From Micromussa lordhowensis (Eukaryota > Cnidaria > Anthozoa > Scleractinia > Lobophylliidae), in the NCBI GenBank assembly GCA_964020085.1, contig OZ026606.1:1021060-1085059 (forward strand): 64,000 nucleotides of DNA, read 5' to 3'. The notes under the pieces were generated by a model. That model ran no database searches. It worked only from the letters and a program-made list of their open reading frames with translations, and was not told the origin of the DNA. This document shows positions 12,401 to 26,000 of this stretch, piece by piece. The position numbers were made by a program, and so were the translations under genes. Each line of letters begins with the position of its first letter. Positions within the stretch are counted from its first letter, which is position 1.

Positions 12401-15400
12401 ATGACGAATTCTCCTCGCGAAAATTGCAGTAAGGGTGTGACAACCAATAAGGAGACTTTTGAGGTTGATCAGTATTAATCTAGTCACAAACTCAATTTGC
12501 TCTTGATGATTCTAGCACAAAACAATGCCACCAGGTAAAACATTACCCCGTAACTTCATCATCATCGTCTTCTTCTAAGTCTTGATCTTCTAGTAGAAAA
12601 CTAGGGTCGTCTTCACTTGCGTAGTGTGTCTGGCGAAAAAAGCGCCGTTACGTTGACTGTGTACGTTCGTTGCTTGCTTTTACTACTCATTAGAACTTTT
12701 CATGTTCAGTTTAACAAGGTAACAGACTCTAACTGTGGAGGGGCTGGGGGTGCTGGTGGGGTGATAGACAAGCATGCTCTCACGACAGCAGCGATAATCA
12801 GCTTGGTCACTGTAGAAATGCTGGAAAGGAGAGAGCTTTAGCTTCATTAAATCCTATTAGCATCATTTGCTCCCATTTTAAGGCATCAACACCTTCACAT
12901 GCCTCAGATGTGATTTAAACGATTCTACAAAAATTACAAACAATAAGGAACTGATTTTGAACCTACAACAATTCCTTCCGTGGATTGCAGTGATTCAATC
13001 ATATGTTTCACTATGTTTCTGAGATATTTTCCCATATTAGTCTTTAGTATTGTAGATACTGAAGCAAACAAGCCATACCTGGAGAAGAAAAAAAGAACAT
13101 CAAAGCAAGATTCTCATAGGATCCATGGGTGATTGATGGTGGGACAGGAGAGGATTGGTCACAATTCTAGACAACAGGCCACTTTTCAGTTGTATGCTTA
13201 GTTACCTAGCCTATGAATGCAAGTGACGCTGGAGGTGACCTTGTTTTCCCCTTGTTTTGATACAGGACTCTCTGCCTATGCCACCTAGCTAGTTAGCATA
13301 AGAGTAACTACAGAACAACAGTAGTGAGGTACATGTACTTATCAAAACAAGATCACCTGCAGCCTCACTATCATTCAAAGGCCAGGTCACGGAACAGACA
13401 ACTGTAAAATGGGCTATTTCAGCAATGGCCAACTGGTCATAGTACTGAAACAACGCAACAACGGCTTAAACCGTAGAACTGATAAGACAGAAACGTCAAA
13501 AATGGGGAAGATTTACACGGATTGCATTTGAGTACCGGTAAATTTTGAAAACCATTGATGCTACTTTTGTCAAGACACCTCAATATTTGTTTAAAAGTGT
13601 AATTTCTGATGCTATGAAGTCATCCTCATCCGTTATTCGGCCTTGATTTTGTCAATGAAGGACTGTTGCTCTGCAAATTACGACATAATAAAACACTGTT
13701 CAAGCAGTGTAAAAACATTTAAACGACTGTGAGACTTTATTGTGCATTTGCCTCAGTTTTGCATTTTCAGAGCTCTTTAGAGTGGTTTTCAGTTGAGACC
13801 ATTGAGTGTCGTAAAACCAAGACCAAACCAATTATCTACAAAATACCAATTAGACTACTCAGCTAATCTAAAATGAGACGCAGAAGCATCCAGAAAGACC
13901 TAATGGAGACCAACACGAGGCTGGTGCGAGGCCAGAAGAGCGGCTCAAGACTGACAGAAGTGGAAGGCTATTGTGGATGCCTTATGTCCTCCATGGGACA
14001 CAGAGGACAAGATGATGATGAAGATGACATGACTGACCAGATATGACTATCTTCTAACTCTTTTTGTGTGTTTGTTTGTTTGTTTGTTTTATACAACTAT
14101 ATTGACAGTCTAAAATCACAATCCTTACGTGCATCTTCTAAGATCAGGATCCCTGTCTTGCTCAAGTAGTCTCTGAAAAATGATATTAATAATAATAATA
14201 GCCGCTGATTTCCACAGCAGAGCAGGGTAATGATACACATATTTGTCAAGCTCAATTTGCCCCAAACCGCTGAGTTTTATGTTCTGAGGTGCACAAAAGA
14301 ACATGCAAAATCAACAATCTTAATCAGAGACCAAATATATTCATTTAATTGTAGTACAGGAAATCCAAGAGAGATAAGCTTACTTCAACTATAAACTAAT
14401 GTACTTGACATGACTAGAAATTCTGCAATGAACAATCATCCCCCAATCATGTCAAGGTATCTCTGATTTTCCTAGCTTTCTTCCTTACTGGATTACCCCT
14501 CTAAAATGGCCGGTATCATTGTCAGGTTATGTGATAACAAACCTATTGCAATCTTACCATGCCAAGCTGGATACACTCATCTGCTAGAGGCATAAAGTTA
14601 TCTGGACCAATAGTTCTGGCAAGAACACCTAATGTATCTGTATAAAATGTAATAAAAGTCAGAGAGAGCTCTCTACAATCACTAGAATTTCTGTAAGTGC
14701 AATTCAGAACCACAGACTCACCTATAGCTTGTACCTGTAAAATATTTCTTTCAACAGAACCTGGGTTACTTAGATATTCCTGCCAAAGGAAAAAGAAAAA
14801 TGTTCACATTTTAAAACAAGTACTTAACACTTGCCAAAGATGGCATCACACACTGATATACAGTGCTTTTTTATAATGCAAAATGTAACTTGAATTGTAT
14901 AGAGTGGTTCCCATTTGCTTGTCTAAACTAAAGCAATCTCGATTGCTTTGGCCTTCCTTTTACACTCTATCAATTCATATCAGGAGCAGATCCAGGGGAG
15001 GTGAAATGGGTGAATTTTCAACCCCCTTTTTCCGAGCCCCCTTCTAATTATTCATCGGAAATCAATCATGCTGATGCACAGACCTCAAACACCTCAACCA
15101 GGCTTTGGTTCTATTACATTATTACAAAAATTCACCCCCCATTTCAAAATCCTGGATCTGCGCCTGCATATGATTGGAGTAAAAACCTCGCACCCTCCTT
15201 CTCAACCACTTAAATACAAAGACAAAACAAAGTTTGACTTAAATTTGTCCATGTTTCAGTGCATGACGCATGTTTTTGCTTTGTGCTCTCATTTGTTCAT
15301 TATGTTGATTGCATTTCTTTTGATTGGCCATACGTTCTTGGTTTGGTTTTTAATTTAACTGGGCACAATTTTCAACCACTTTGGGGGGGCTTCTGTTCCT

Positions 15401-16971
15401 TGACAACCAGACTTCCAAAATGGCTAGAAATAGAGCAAAGAGTTTTTTTGACACCCAGTAACTAATAGGTAGAAGAACAGGTTATTTTGTAAGATATCAA
15501 TGCCATGGTAATAATTACCTTAATAAATTCAACTATTTGAGGAAAGTATGGTAGCATGGCTTCTTTAGCAGCACTAGCTGTAAAGAAATATTTTCATAAA
15601 AAACAAACAATAAATAACAATGAATCTTCAAAAATGGTAAAATGCAAACTGAGGAAAATAAAAACAAATCAAAATATAATGATTGACAAAATATTGACCA
15701 ATGTAGCCTAATAGTATGAAGATGTTATCAAATGTTATGTGCTGACTATATCATCCAAAATTGTAGTAAACTAATTCTGAGTTGAACTGAACAGAAGAGG
15801 AATTTTACCTGTCGCTCCTATGGCACTTATAGCCAATTCCTTCATTTGTGCAGTCTGCAAAAAAAAAATAATTAAAGGAAACATGCTATGTTAAAACTGA
15901 GCTACAAATTTCACTTTTTTATGTTTTACTGCAAGAAAAAAAACACACTGGCAAATATTGAAATGATACTGGAGAGTTGTACAGTGTACATGGCACTCTA
16001 AGGTGAATGGGCAGCCTAGCATTATTTTTTCTTTCAATATTCTTTCAAAATAGGACTTACTGTATTGGGTGACAATGCAAGAAGAAGTTTTTGCATTAAT
16101 GTGGGTAGATAAGGAAGGATTCCTACTCCTGCAACAATGGTCAAAGAAGAATTAACATGAATAAATATACACCCCTTGGAAACTATTCAGGCAAATATAG
16201 CCCTTGCAAATCTATCTAACAATTACAGGACAACAGTTTCCAATCTCATCCCAAGCACAGTGCAGGTGTGGGAACTACTAAAATGTGCAGTATGTAGAGC
16301 AACTGGACAAAAATATATAAATAAGTCATAAAAAATGGGCGAGTAGCTTATTCAAAGAAACAGAGTCTTAGTGCAGTCTTTAAAAAGAGCTTTTTTCCTT
16401 ATATCTAATATCCAGTGGTAATGCATTCCAGTCCCCTTTTTTTAAGCTTACATATTATGCTTGGAACTTAAAATTTCTAAGTGTTCTAAAGTGCTTTCAA
16501 CAGAAACTATATAATGTAAGTATATATGCAATAATTCATATATTTGAACTGCGGTTATAGATGAAAGTAAAGAATGATCCTCGCAGTGAATTTTCCAATT
16601 TAAGCAACTGGAAAGAGCTAAGAAGCCTGAAAAAAAAAAAATCAGGGCTTTCAGGCTTCTTCTTTCCAGTTGCTTAAATTGGAAAATTCACTGCGAGGAT
16701 CATTCTTTACTTTCATCTATAACCGCAGTTCAAATATATGAATTATTAGCCCTGATTTTTTTCAGGCTTCTTCTTTCCAGTTGCTTAAATTGGAAAATTC
16801 ACTGCGAGGATCATTCTTTACTTTCATCTATAACCGCAGTTCAAATATATGAATTATTGCATATATACTTACATCATTTCACTCCTTACGGGAAGATATG
16901 AACTCAACAAATTGACCTCGCTCCCAATGTGTGGCTTCATAGCTCAGTTGGTAGAGCATCGCACCGGTATC

Positions 16972-17005
<34 letters not shown>

Positions 17006-20000
17006 TGATTTTTTTTTCAGGCTTCTTCTTTCCAGTTGCTTAAATTGGAAAATTCACTGCGAGGATCATTCTTTACTTTCAGAAACTATATACACTGCAA
17101 GAGCTACATTACCTAGATTTTCACAAAACGTTTCCAATGCATAATAAGTTCTTGTGACGCTGGATGATTTTTGTTCACTTTCTGAAGTATTCACAAGTTT
17201 CTCAAACAGAAGTGGAAGTATATCAGCACTGTATTTACTGATATCTGGCTAAAAAGAAACAAAATGTAGACATGCAAGTAACCAAAGAGTCCTATAGATA
17301 GATACAGTAGTTCTGATTTCTCACAGTTTTGATTTCCTTATTTTGGATTTTATGAATTACTAATTGCGTTCTCGAGGTACGAGTGAACGCCTCCTAATTT
17401 TGTTTCGCAGGCGCCAGAAAGCGAGAATTTTTGGACTGCAAATTGGCCGCCCCTGTAAGGTTTCTCAGGGGTTTTGAGCCTCGTTTTCGTGTCCATCCGG
17501 GCAAAAACAAATTACATCATCGCAAAGCATGTGTATACGAGACGATTTGTTTGCGATCGCTCATTTCTAGAAGTTTTGATTCTGGACCGTGCGAGGCCTG
17601 TTTGGTCAGCATGCGAGATAACGTGCTTTTGTTACATAGCTGGGACGGACGACCGTATTTTATTCTGTTCACAAACACGACTTTGCATCGCCTTGGCTCT
17701 GTGATGTTAACCGTGGGATCTAATAATTATTGCCAGTCGCACGGAGTTTGTGCAGGAGTTTGTTTACGAGAACACAAGGATAAATGGAAACGCGAGAGCA
17801 AATGTTAGAGATGTTAGCTGATATTAGTGCTTCCAGCTCAGAATACTAGAAGTAACACAACTATCCTTTTTAAAAATTAGCTTTATGCCTAAACATTACC
17901 AGTAAAAGTGAGAATGAGACGTGTTGATGGACTGGAGCCGTCACGCAACGTGTCATCAAAGGTCATATCAAAATCGCATTAGCAAGAAAATCAATAACAA
18001 GGAAATCAAAACCACAGAACATAGTGGACTTTGTCAGTATGTTACATGTCTGTAAAACTTCAGCCGTTCACATAAAGATAATGATTTCAGCAACAGACAA
18101 CTATTATCACTGCAGGCGGAGAACTCACTCCTAATCTTTGATTACTACTAGTTAATAAATCTATCTATCAATAATTTCCTATCAATATTGTGCAGACTTT
18201 TCTTAGGCTCCCTTACATCAACCTGTTTCATATTTTTACTAAATAATAAAAAATAATAAATAATAATAAATAAATAATATAAAATAATGAAAATGAGAAT
18301 GGAAAACAAAAAATAAAAATAGAGAGGGACTGCAGCCAGGATGAACTACAGTAAAATGTTTTTAAAAAAAATTTTTAGCCAGAGAACATGTTTTAAATTT
18401 GACTGAAATCATTTTTTATCAAAGGAACAACATCACTTCAAATTATATAAAGAACGAAGTGTGTCACCTGCAAGTACCCTGAGAAAACAAAAAATAAAAT
18501 AGAGAGGGACTGCAGCCAGGATGAATAAAATATTATAGTGACATGTTTTTTAAAAAATATTTTTAGCCAGAAAACATGTTTGAAATTTGACCAAAATAAT
18601 TTTTATTAAAGAAACAACATCACTTCGAATTATGTAAAGAACAAAGTGTGTCACCTGCAAGTACTCAGAGTACTGACCCAATGCAAACAGAGCAGCATTC
18701 TGAACCAAGGGGTTTTGATCTGAAAGACCTTAAGGACATAAACATTGCATTAAACATGAAAAGTAAATTTTGTCATGAACTCTCAGACAAACTTTCTCCA
18801 TAATTTTTCGCTAACTTTACATGAAATGAAATTATTATTATCTACATGTAGGTAAGAGCACTTAAGAGGCGTACTATTACCAACAATGGACAGCAAGCTG
18901 TAATTTACATTGCCATTATACACAAACTATTTCTTTTTATCTATACCTCTACAAATGGTCTGTAAAGCAGCTTGAAGGTATCTGCAATGCAATTAATTAC
19001 ACAACGCCATGATAAATATTGAACAGTACAGTTGTTTTCATGGGTGGAGAGGATGACAATAACACACTGTATTTTCAGAGTGTAATCTATGTAAAGGTGC
19101 TGGCAAAAACGAATGGAGAGCATTAGACTAGCATTATATCAAGGAGGCACTCCCTTATAAAAAAGGACAGGGTGATCGTTGCAAATTTGGAAAAGAACTG
19201 TTAAGAGGTACCAAGATCCTGCTTTGCAGGTGTGGCTTGAAATTGTTTTCTCAACACTCCTAATGAAAACTGGATTGACACACAAATGCTGTTAAGTGTC
19301 CAACTTTTTCACAACAAACCTCTAAGAGGAATAAACTTGCTATTTCACAACAACTCTTACTATCAATATGATAGAATCAAAAGGTACTGGTAGCCCCTGT
19401 TTTGACTTTTTCCATTGCAGTTATCTATTATTGTTTTTATAGAGTGTTTCTCAACCGAGTGTAAAACCAAAAGAAACTGAAGTAATATACTCTCGCCAAT
19501 CACAATGGACACAAAAATCAAGTGTACAGATCAAAGCAAAATGCACATGGCTGATGCAAAGCACAGAAAAATGTATGCAAGTGAGTCACCTTTGGTTTTG
19601 GTTGTACTTCTGATTGGATGATAAAGTCGCACAAGTTTTATAAGCCAACCTCCAGCATACTAATACAAATCAATCTAAACAAATGCAGATTACTTGCCAA
19701 CCTGTTCCTGATGTAGTCTGCACAGCCCTCAGCAAGCACTGCCAAAGCTATTAGTGCTGCCTTCCTCTTATACGGGTCTTCACTTCCAAGAGCTGGCTGG
19801 ACAAACTGCATCTTCAAATAGAAAGATAAAAAAACACCATGAAACTCCAGACACCAGAAAATGGGTGCAAGTTATTTTTGTAGTGCTAGAGCCCAAATAC
19901 AATGACCAAGTTTGAGAGTATTCAATTGTTTAATTAGTGAGGCCCTTGAATTCTCAGACCTGAATTTAAAATCAAAAGTATGTGTAGTCAACAAGATCTG

Positions 20001-23000
20001 ACTGATCTGATTTAAGGGTATAACAGGTGCTGTTTTTTGGTTAGTCCTTGGCAATGTACCCTTGTGGTTTCAGGATCAATTAACCACGAACTGGAAAGTT
20101 GTGTGATTGAGCATTTGTGAGGACTTAAAGGTTGTGAAGTCAACTGTAGACTCTGCAGTCCATTCTTAGAGACAATTCTGACTGGAAAAGGGACTTGTCT
20201 GCATGACAATAAAATGGTTTAAAAGCTCCTTGCTAAGTGTGTTCACTTACCAGAGGTGGAATAACTGACTCAGGGGGAAAATGAAGAGCAAGAATATCAA
20301 GAACCTAAGGAAGAACAAGCACATTAAGACCAGATCAACAAGACTGCCAAACTCCTATCGAATACAGATTTTTTAAAATTATTTAAAAAAATCTGTGCAC
20401 ATGAGAAGTCATTAGAAAGTCCACATACTAGGCTCTCATCTCCAGACTTGTTGAGAAACACCTTGCACGCCATAACAAAAATTAATAATGGTACCACAAC
20501 CACTACATACAATTTAAGCTTTCACTTGAGTAGTTGAAACACAACTGCGAGGTTAGAACCAGTCAAGATGTTTAAAAGGGAAAAAGGTCATCATGATTTA
20601 ATTTGATACTTTACTATATAATGACAATTTTTGACAACCACACCTTTGTACAAATACCATAAATGAAAGTTCTTGTTCATATTTTACCTGTGAAGCCACT
20701 GCACAAGGCCTGCTAGCTTCTGTTCCTTCTTCCACCTCATCATCTTCATCTTCATCATCAAAATCGTCATCTTCACTTGGTGGTGAAGCCATAAGAGGGA
20801 ACACAACAGACAAGGTTGGCAGGAGAAGCTTGTTCTTCACCAATGCCTGTTGGAGAGGTTTGCAAATTGCTCTAGTTAAGAAATATACAAGTTTAGATAG
20901 GTATAAAGACAACATCAAACATTAAGAAATTCAAAATGAACCATTTGAACCCTTTCGGGAATTAGTTTCACATGCACTGTAAGCATTATTAAACCCTTCT
21001 ATAAATATTTTTTTTTAAAAAAAGGAAAAAGGAATTACCTTCCCTACAATCAAAAATAACAGACAGGATCAGAATGGCTAATACCTAAAGTACTCTGTTA
21101 GGCCGACAAATGCTTTGCAGAACTGATAATGGATAATGACAACATGTTTGGTTATAGGCACACAGACAGCACATCTTTTGAAGATTAAACTTACCTTGGG
21201 TTTGATTCTTGCCAGCCAGCTCACAAAGTAAAGAGCTTTTATTCTTAAGTTGTCTCCACAAGATGAATTACTAGCTATCTGCAATCAATTTTGTATATTA
21301 AATGGTATCATCAACTGGTAATTATTGTACTGTTTATAATGCATACACACAGTACAGCATAACAACAAGAACCAGCAGCTTGGCTGCACTACTTTCAAAT
21401 GGTATCCATAAATTGAGTATTACAAACCTGAAGACAGAACTCAACCAATGCCTTTAAATGAGGAGTCACAATACTGACTTCTGACTCCACCAGTTCATCA
21501 AATATTTCCATTGCATCACAAGCTTTATCCTGGGTAAAAATTGTTCAAATATTGTTACAATCAACATCCTAATTTAATAAATTTCTTTACTTTTTCTTCA
21601 CAAACTTGAGAAAGTAGTTTACAAGAAATGAAAGAACTAAATTGAATCACCTCAGGAAAAACATCTTGGCTGAAAACTAAGGAAAAAATCCCTTCTTGAA
21701 AATCCGATGCCAATGATAGAAATCCAAACAATGAGTTTCAGAAGAATGTACATCAAATTTACGATAGTGTTTTCCTAGAAAAAACGGCAATTTTTCCATA
21801 TCCTCACTAGGGAAAACATTGATAGTGGTACTTCCCACTTTCTCACAAATTATATTGTTTGAATATGCAAAAAGTAAGTTTGTCTTCATGTTTGTCTACA
21901 TGGTGGCTTGAAGATACTGTATGAATTATATTTTCCAGAGTTGAAAACATTTTACTCACTCACTGCATTCATTCATAAAATGTTGGGTTTTTAAGTCTGT
22001 ATACGAGCCAAGTGGCCAATCAGGCCGGAGCTTATCCCAGTTTCTGTAGCATGAAGATACTAGGAGTACTTCTACTCCCCCCTGAATGGGATGCTAGTCC
22101 ATTGAAGGGTTACCCCCAGCATTAAGTTCGCCAGTATCCATTTATACACCTGGGTGGAGAGAGGCATTGTGTCTTGCCCAAGAACACAACACAATGTCTC
22201 TGCATGGCCAGGGCTCAAACCTGGACTGCTCGATCCTGAGATGAGCGTACTAACCATGAGGGCACAGTGCCTCCCATTAGCTGTAGCAGATAGCAAATAA
22301 TCCTTTCCAATGTGTGGCAAGGAAGTATAAAGTTGCACTATGCACTTTTCTTGGAAACAGGGAATGAGTGAACAGCCATGGAGAAGACACATCCACTAGC
22401 TAAAGGTTGCCCAATGTTGGTTTTGCCACTCAAAAATATAATTCATATCTTTGCACCATCATGTGCTCTCCCCCATTATATATTACTAGTAACTTATACA
22501 AATAACAACAAACAGTGAACAGTCACTCACCTCATCTATAGTTAAAATTTGATTGATGAATGCCACAACTTTTGGTATAAGTGGTCTAACTAAAGGCTGA
22601 AACAGAAACAAATGACAGGTACTGACCATAATTTGATACAGAGGATGATGTTGATAAGATACAAGACAAATGGTCATGTGATTATGTACTGAACATCTTA
22701 CAATTTCATCTGTTCCAACACATTCAATGAGACATGTTAATGCTCTACAAAGGAAATAAAACAAAGCATACAGCATGTAGTTGTAGTGTCTGTGATACAA
22801 TAATAATGTGCATAAAAACAAATTACACATCAATATTTTTATACTTGATAAGAAGGCCCATTGGTCAAAAATTCCATTATCAAGAGAATGACAAAAAAGT
22901 ACATCAGCAAATGAAAGTGTTGCTCGGTAATAATCAGTTCTAAATTGTCAAAAATTCAGGCTGTATCAGCCAGCTGTAATAATTTACCCACAGCTACACA

Positions 23001-26000
23001 AACGTAGGGTGTTAAGGACCAACACCCTTATTTTTAGCCATCGAAGTATCTTTTAGGGTTGTGCTCCAAGAAATAATACATGTATAACACAATGTCATTT
23101 CTGTGTTACCCAGTAATTGGTATCTTTTATGGGTCAAACTAAGTTTGAGGCACACCCAGACTGGTGTTCTTCAGGGGTTTAGTTTAAATTTTCCACCCAG
23201 CATTCTGCCTTTTTCAAATGGGTGTCCCCTGGGTATGGAAACGATTCACCTACAGAGCACAAAATTTGACCTCACCGTATAGTGTAAAATGGTACCAGTT
23301 TACTTTGCTGATCTTCTAATGTATTGGAGAAAAGCTGGAAGAGGGATGTGAAGTGAGGACGCAACTGTTCATTTGCTGATTCTGTGATGGAGCTTAGAAG
23401 AAACATGCCCATCTGAAATACAACAGAATACAGCAGGAACTGTGTTACTACCCTAACTTGAAGGGAATGACACAGATGGATATATTTTCCAAACAGATAT
23501 TTCTGCCCAATCTAGCTGACCTCTCTCTGTAGTGGTTGATCTGACTTGATGTGTTGTTGAAGGAAAACAAGCAGTTTGGGCCACTGGTTAGCTGGCAGGT
23601 CATGTTTAGCTATCACACTCACCTAATAAAGAAATAAATTAAAATGCGAGTGTATATAATTATCAAGAAAATACATGTGACATGTGGGATATTCCATCGT
23701 ATACCATTCAAAAGTGTAGCATAAGTAGTATATTCTTGATAAGTAAATGTTTTATTTAATGGGTAACTTACTACTTGTGCTGCAGAATTCCTCACAACTG
23801 GCCTAAAATTAATCAAAAAATCAAAACAACTCTTATTAGTGTTGAGGGACTTAAGTGTACTTGTAAATAAATCTTCCACAGGGATGTTATCATTACAAAC
23901 AGTACAAAACAACTAGAATGTTTTATAGCAAATAGTATTACAAGTCAAATAGTATTGACAAAATGTTAAGTCAATTTGTTGTTGAGGCAAGAATTATTTC
24001 AACCTAGCTTACTCTGGTTCTTGAAGCAAGACTTGCAAAAGCGACTCTCTTAACCTACAAAAGAAAAATTACAAACAAATAAAATTTCAGTTTGGCTGAA
24101 TTTACTTAATGATTATTTTTCTAATTAATTGCATGAAACTATGTTCATATTACACTGAAGATTGCTTTACTATTGCTGCTTAATATAGTTTCTGATTTCT
24201 TTTCGATGCTGTGATATCCTTTAGACAATGTTTTATGGCTCTCATTTATTATGAGAAAAGTGAAAGTAAATGAGGCAGAACTGTCAAGCTCCTACTCACA
24301 TGGCATGAACCTCAGGGGTCAGTTTTGTCCACTGCTTCACGACTCGCCTACGTAACAAAACCGCAGCATATTGTCTCACCTGGTGTAAAAAAGGCATCAT
24401 ATTATTATTATTATTTTTTTGTACAAAAATAGCAGTCAATTAATAATGCACAGTATGACTCCCCAATAGCTCAAAATAAATGTTCCTCTCTCTGACTTTG
24501 GTAAATGGGTTGCAATTTTTTGTCAGTTCTTAAGTCTATGATCTTAAACTTGATAATCTCAAACTCCCAAACTCTCGAACAACAGTGTGTGGTTTCACTG
24601 AAAGTTATTCAAGTTATTCCCTATTCAATCAAAATGTGATAATAGTGTTAACTGAGAGTATGTCTTATTTACTGGGATCATGTGTCCTAAAGCCAACCGC
24701 AGTCTAGTGTCGATCGATAACTTCGACTGACCTGTGATCAACACTCAACCAAGATTTTGATTGACATTCAATCAACATCTCAATTGATACTCGGTCGACA
24801 CCAGAGAATGACATTCGATCAACATCTTGATTGACACTCGTTCGACAGTCAGTCAATAGTTGGCAGAGTGTCGACTGAATCATATGTATCGACTGACACT
24901 CGATGATGTGTCTTCAAACTGTTGACCGACTGTCGACTAAGAGATCAAGTGTTGACCGTGTATTGATGGAGTTGTTGATCTACTGTCGATCAAGATGTCG
25001 ACTGAGAGTCAATCAAGGGTATTGATTGACATTCAACCATGGATGCCTTTGGTATACATGATCCATTCACTGTTGTATCAACGCAAGTCTAATTTACATT
25101 CACATTTTCAGCAGGACACAAAAATTACCTACCTGGTAATGCTAAAATGTAAATTATTTTTTGTAGAAAAACATGTTAGCGCTGTTATTTTGAAGACACG
25201 CTATATCAAACAATTTTTCATAACCTTTAGAGTATTTTTCAACAAAAAAGGAAGACCATGGCAGTAATCTCTTACAGCTAGCTATTTAAAGCCATTTATC
25301 TTATTAACAAAATGAGAGAACCATACTGGGATTATATCAGCTCAAGATCTTGACAACACAGACCTAAAACAGTAGGGTCTGTACAAAAGAGATGAGACCA
25401 ACTGGTATTCTTGTACTATAGTCTTGAGCAATCTTGGTTAAAAAGAGATTTATTAGATGACTGTAAATGTTTAATTTTAAAAATCCCAGTTAAATCAAAA
25501 GAATAGAATAAGACATAAAGCTACAAGGTCATTTGGAACAGTCCAATACTTGGAAAATATTGTTCAAGCAAATCAAAATCGAGCAATCTGATTGGTTGAT
25601 TTTGTTATTGGCCCTCTGTATTGGTTCAGAAGTTCAATAACTGACATTCAATTTTCCACATACATGCATGCTTGCATAAAATTTAATGCAATAATGTTAC
25701 AATTTATTAACACCTTGTCTGAGGAGTGAGTCCTCTAGGAAGTCTTGCTACTGCATCTTTGTTTTGCAAACTTTCTCATCTGGGTCAAAATCAAAGATGA
25801 ATCCCACCCCTCCCTTAGCTACAGCTTGGCACTTTTTCTTACCGTGTCCTTATGTGGAAAATTTGCCTCAGGCCCAAGTGATCCTAAGTATGTTCAAGTA
25901 GTGCTAGCTCATAAATTGAAACCACATCAACACAACGTGTAACACGTGCCTTAAAATGTTTTGGAGTTTATAATTCAGTAATTTTGCTGTAAGCTTTGTA

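Noticed and set aside
16933..17005. Functional tRNA-Thr
   Set aside because: GGT anticodon is not normally used in animals for Thr, U33 is replaced by C, position 31/39 is mispaired, and it lies inside a repeat array.
16849..17043. A 64-codon frame with CGFIAQLVEHRTG
   Set aside because: It is a chance translation of the tRNA-like head of the repeat array, not a protein gene.
24700..25045. Possible CRISPR-like array
   Set aside because: Units are degenerate, of irregular spacing, in a eukaryotic intron, with no cas genes.
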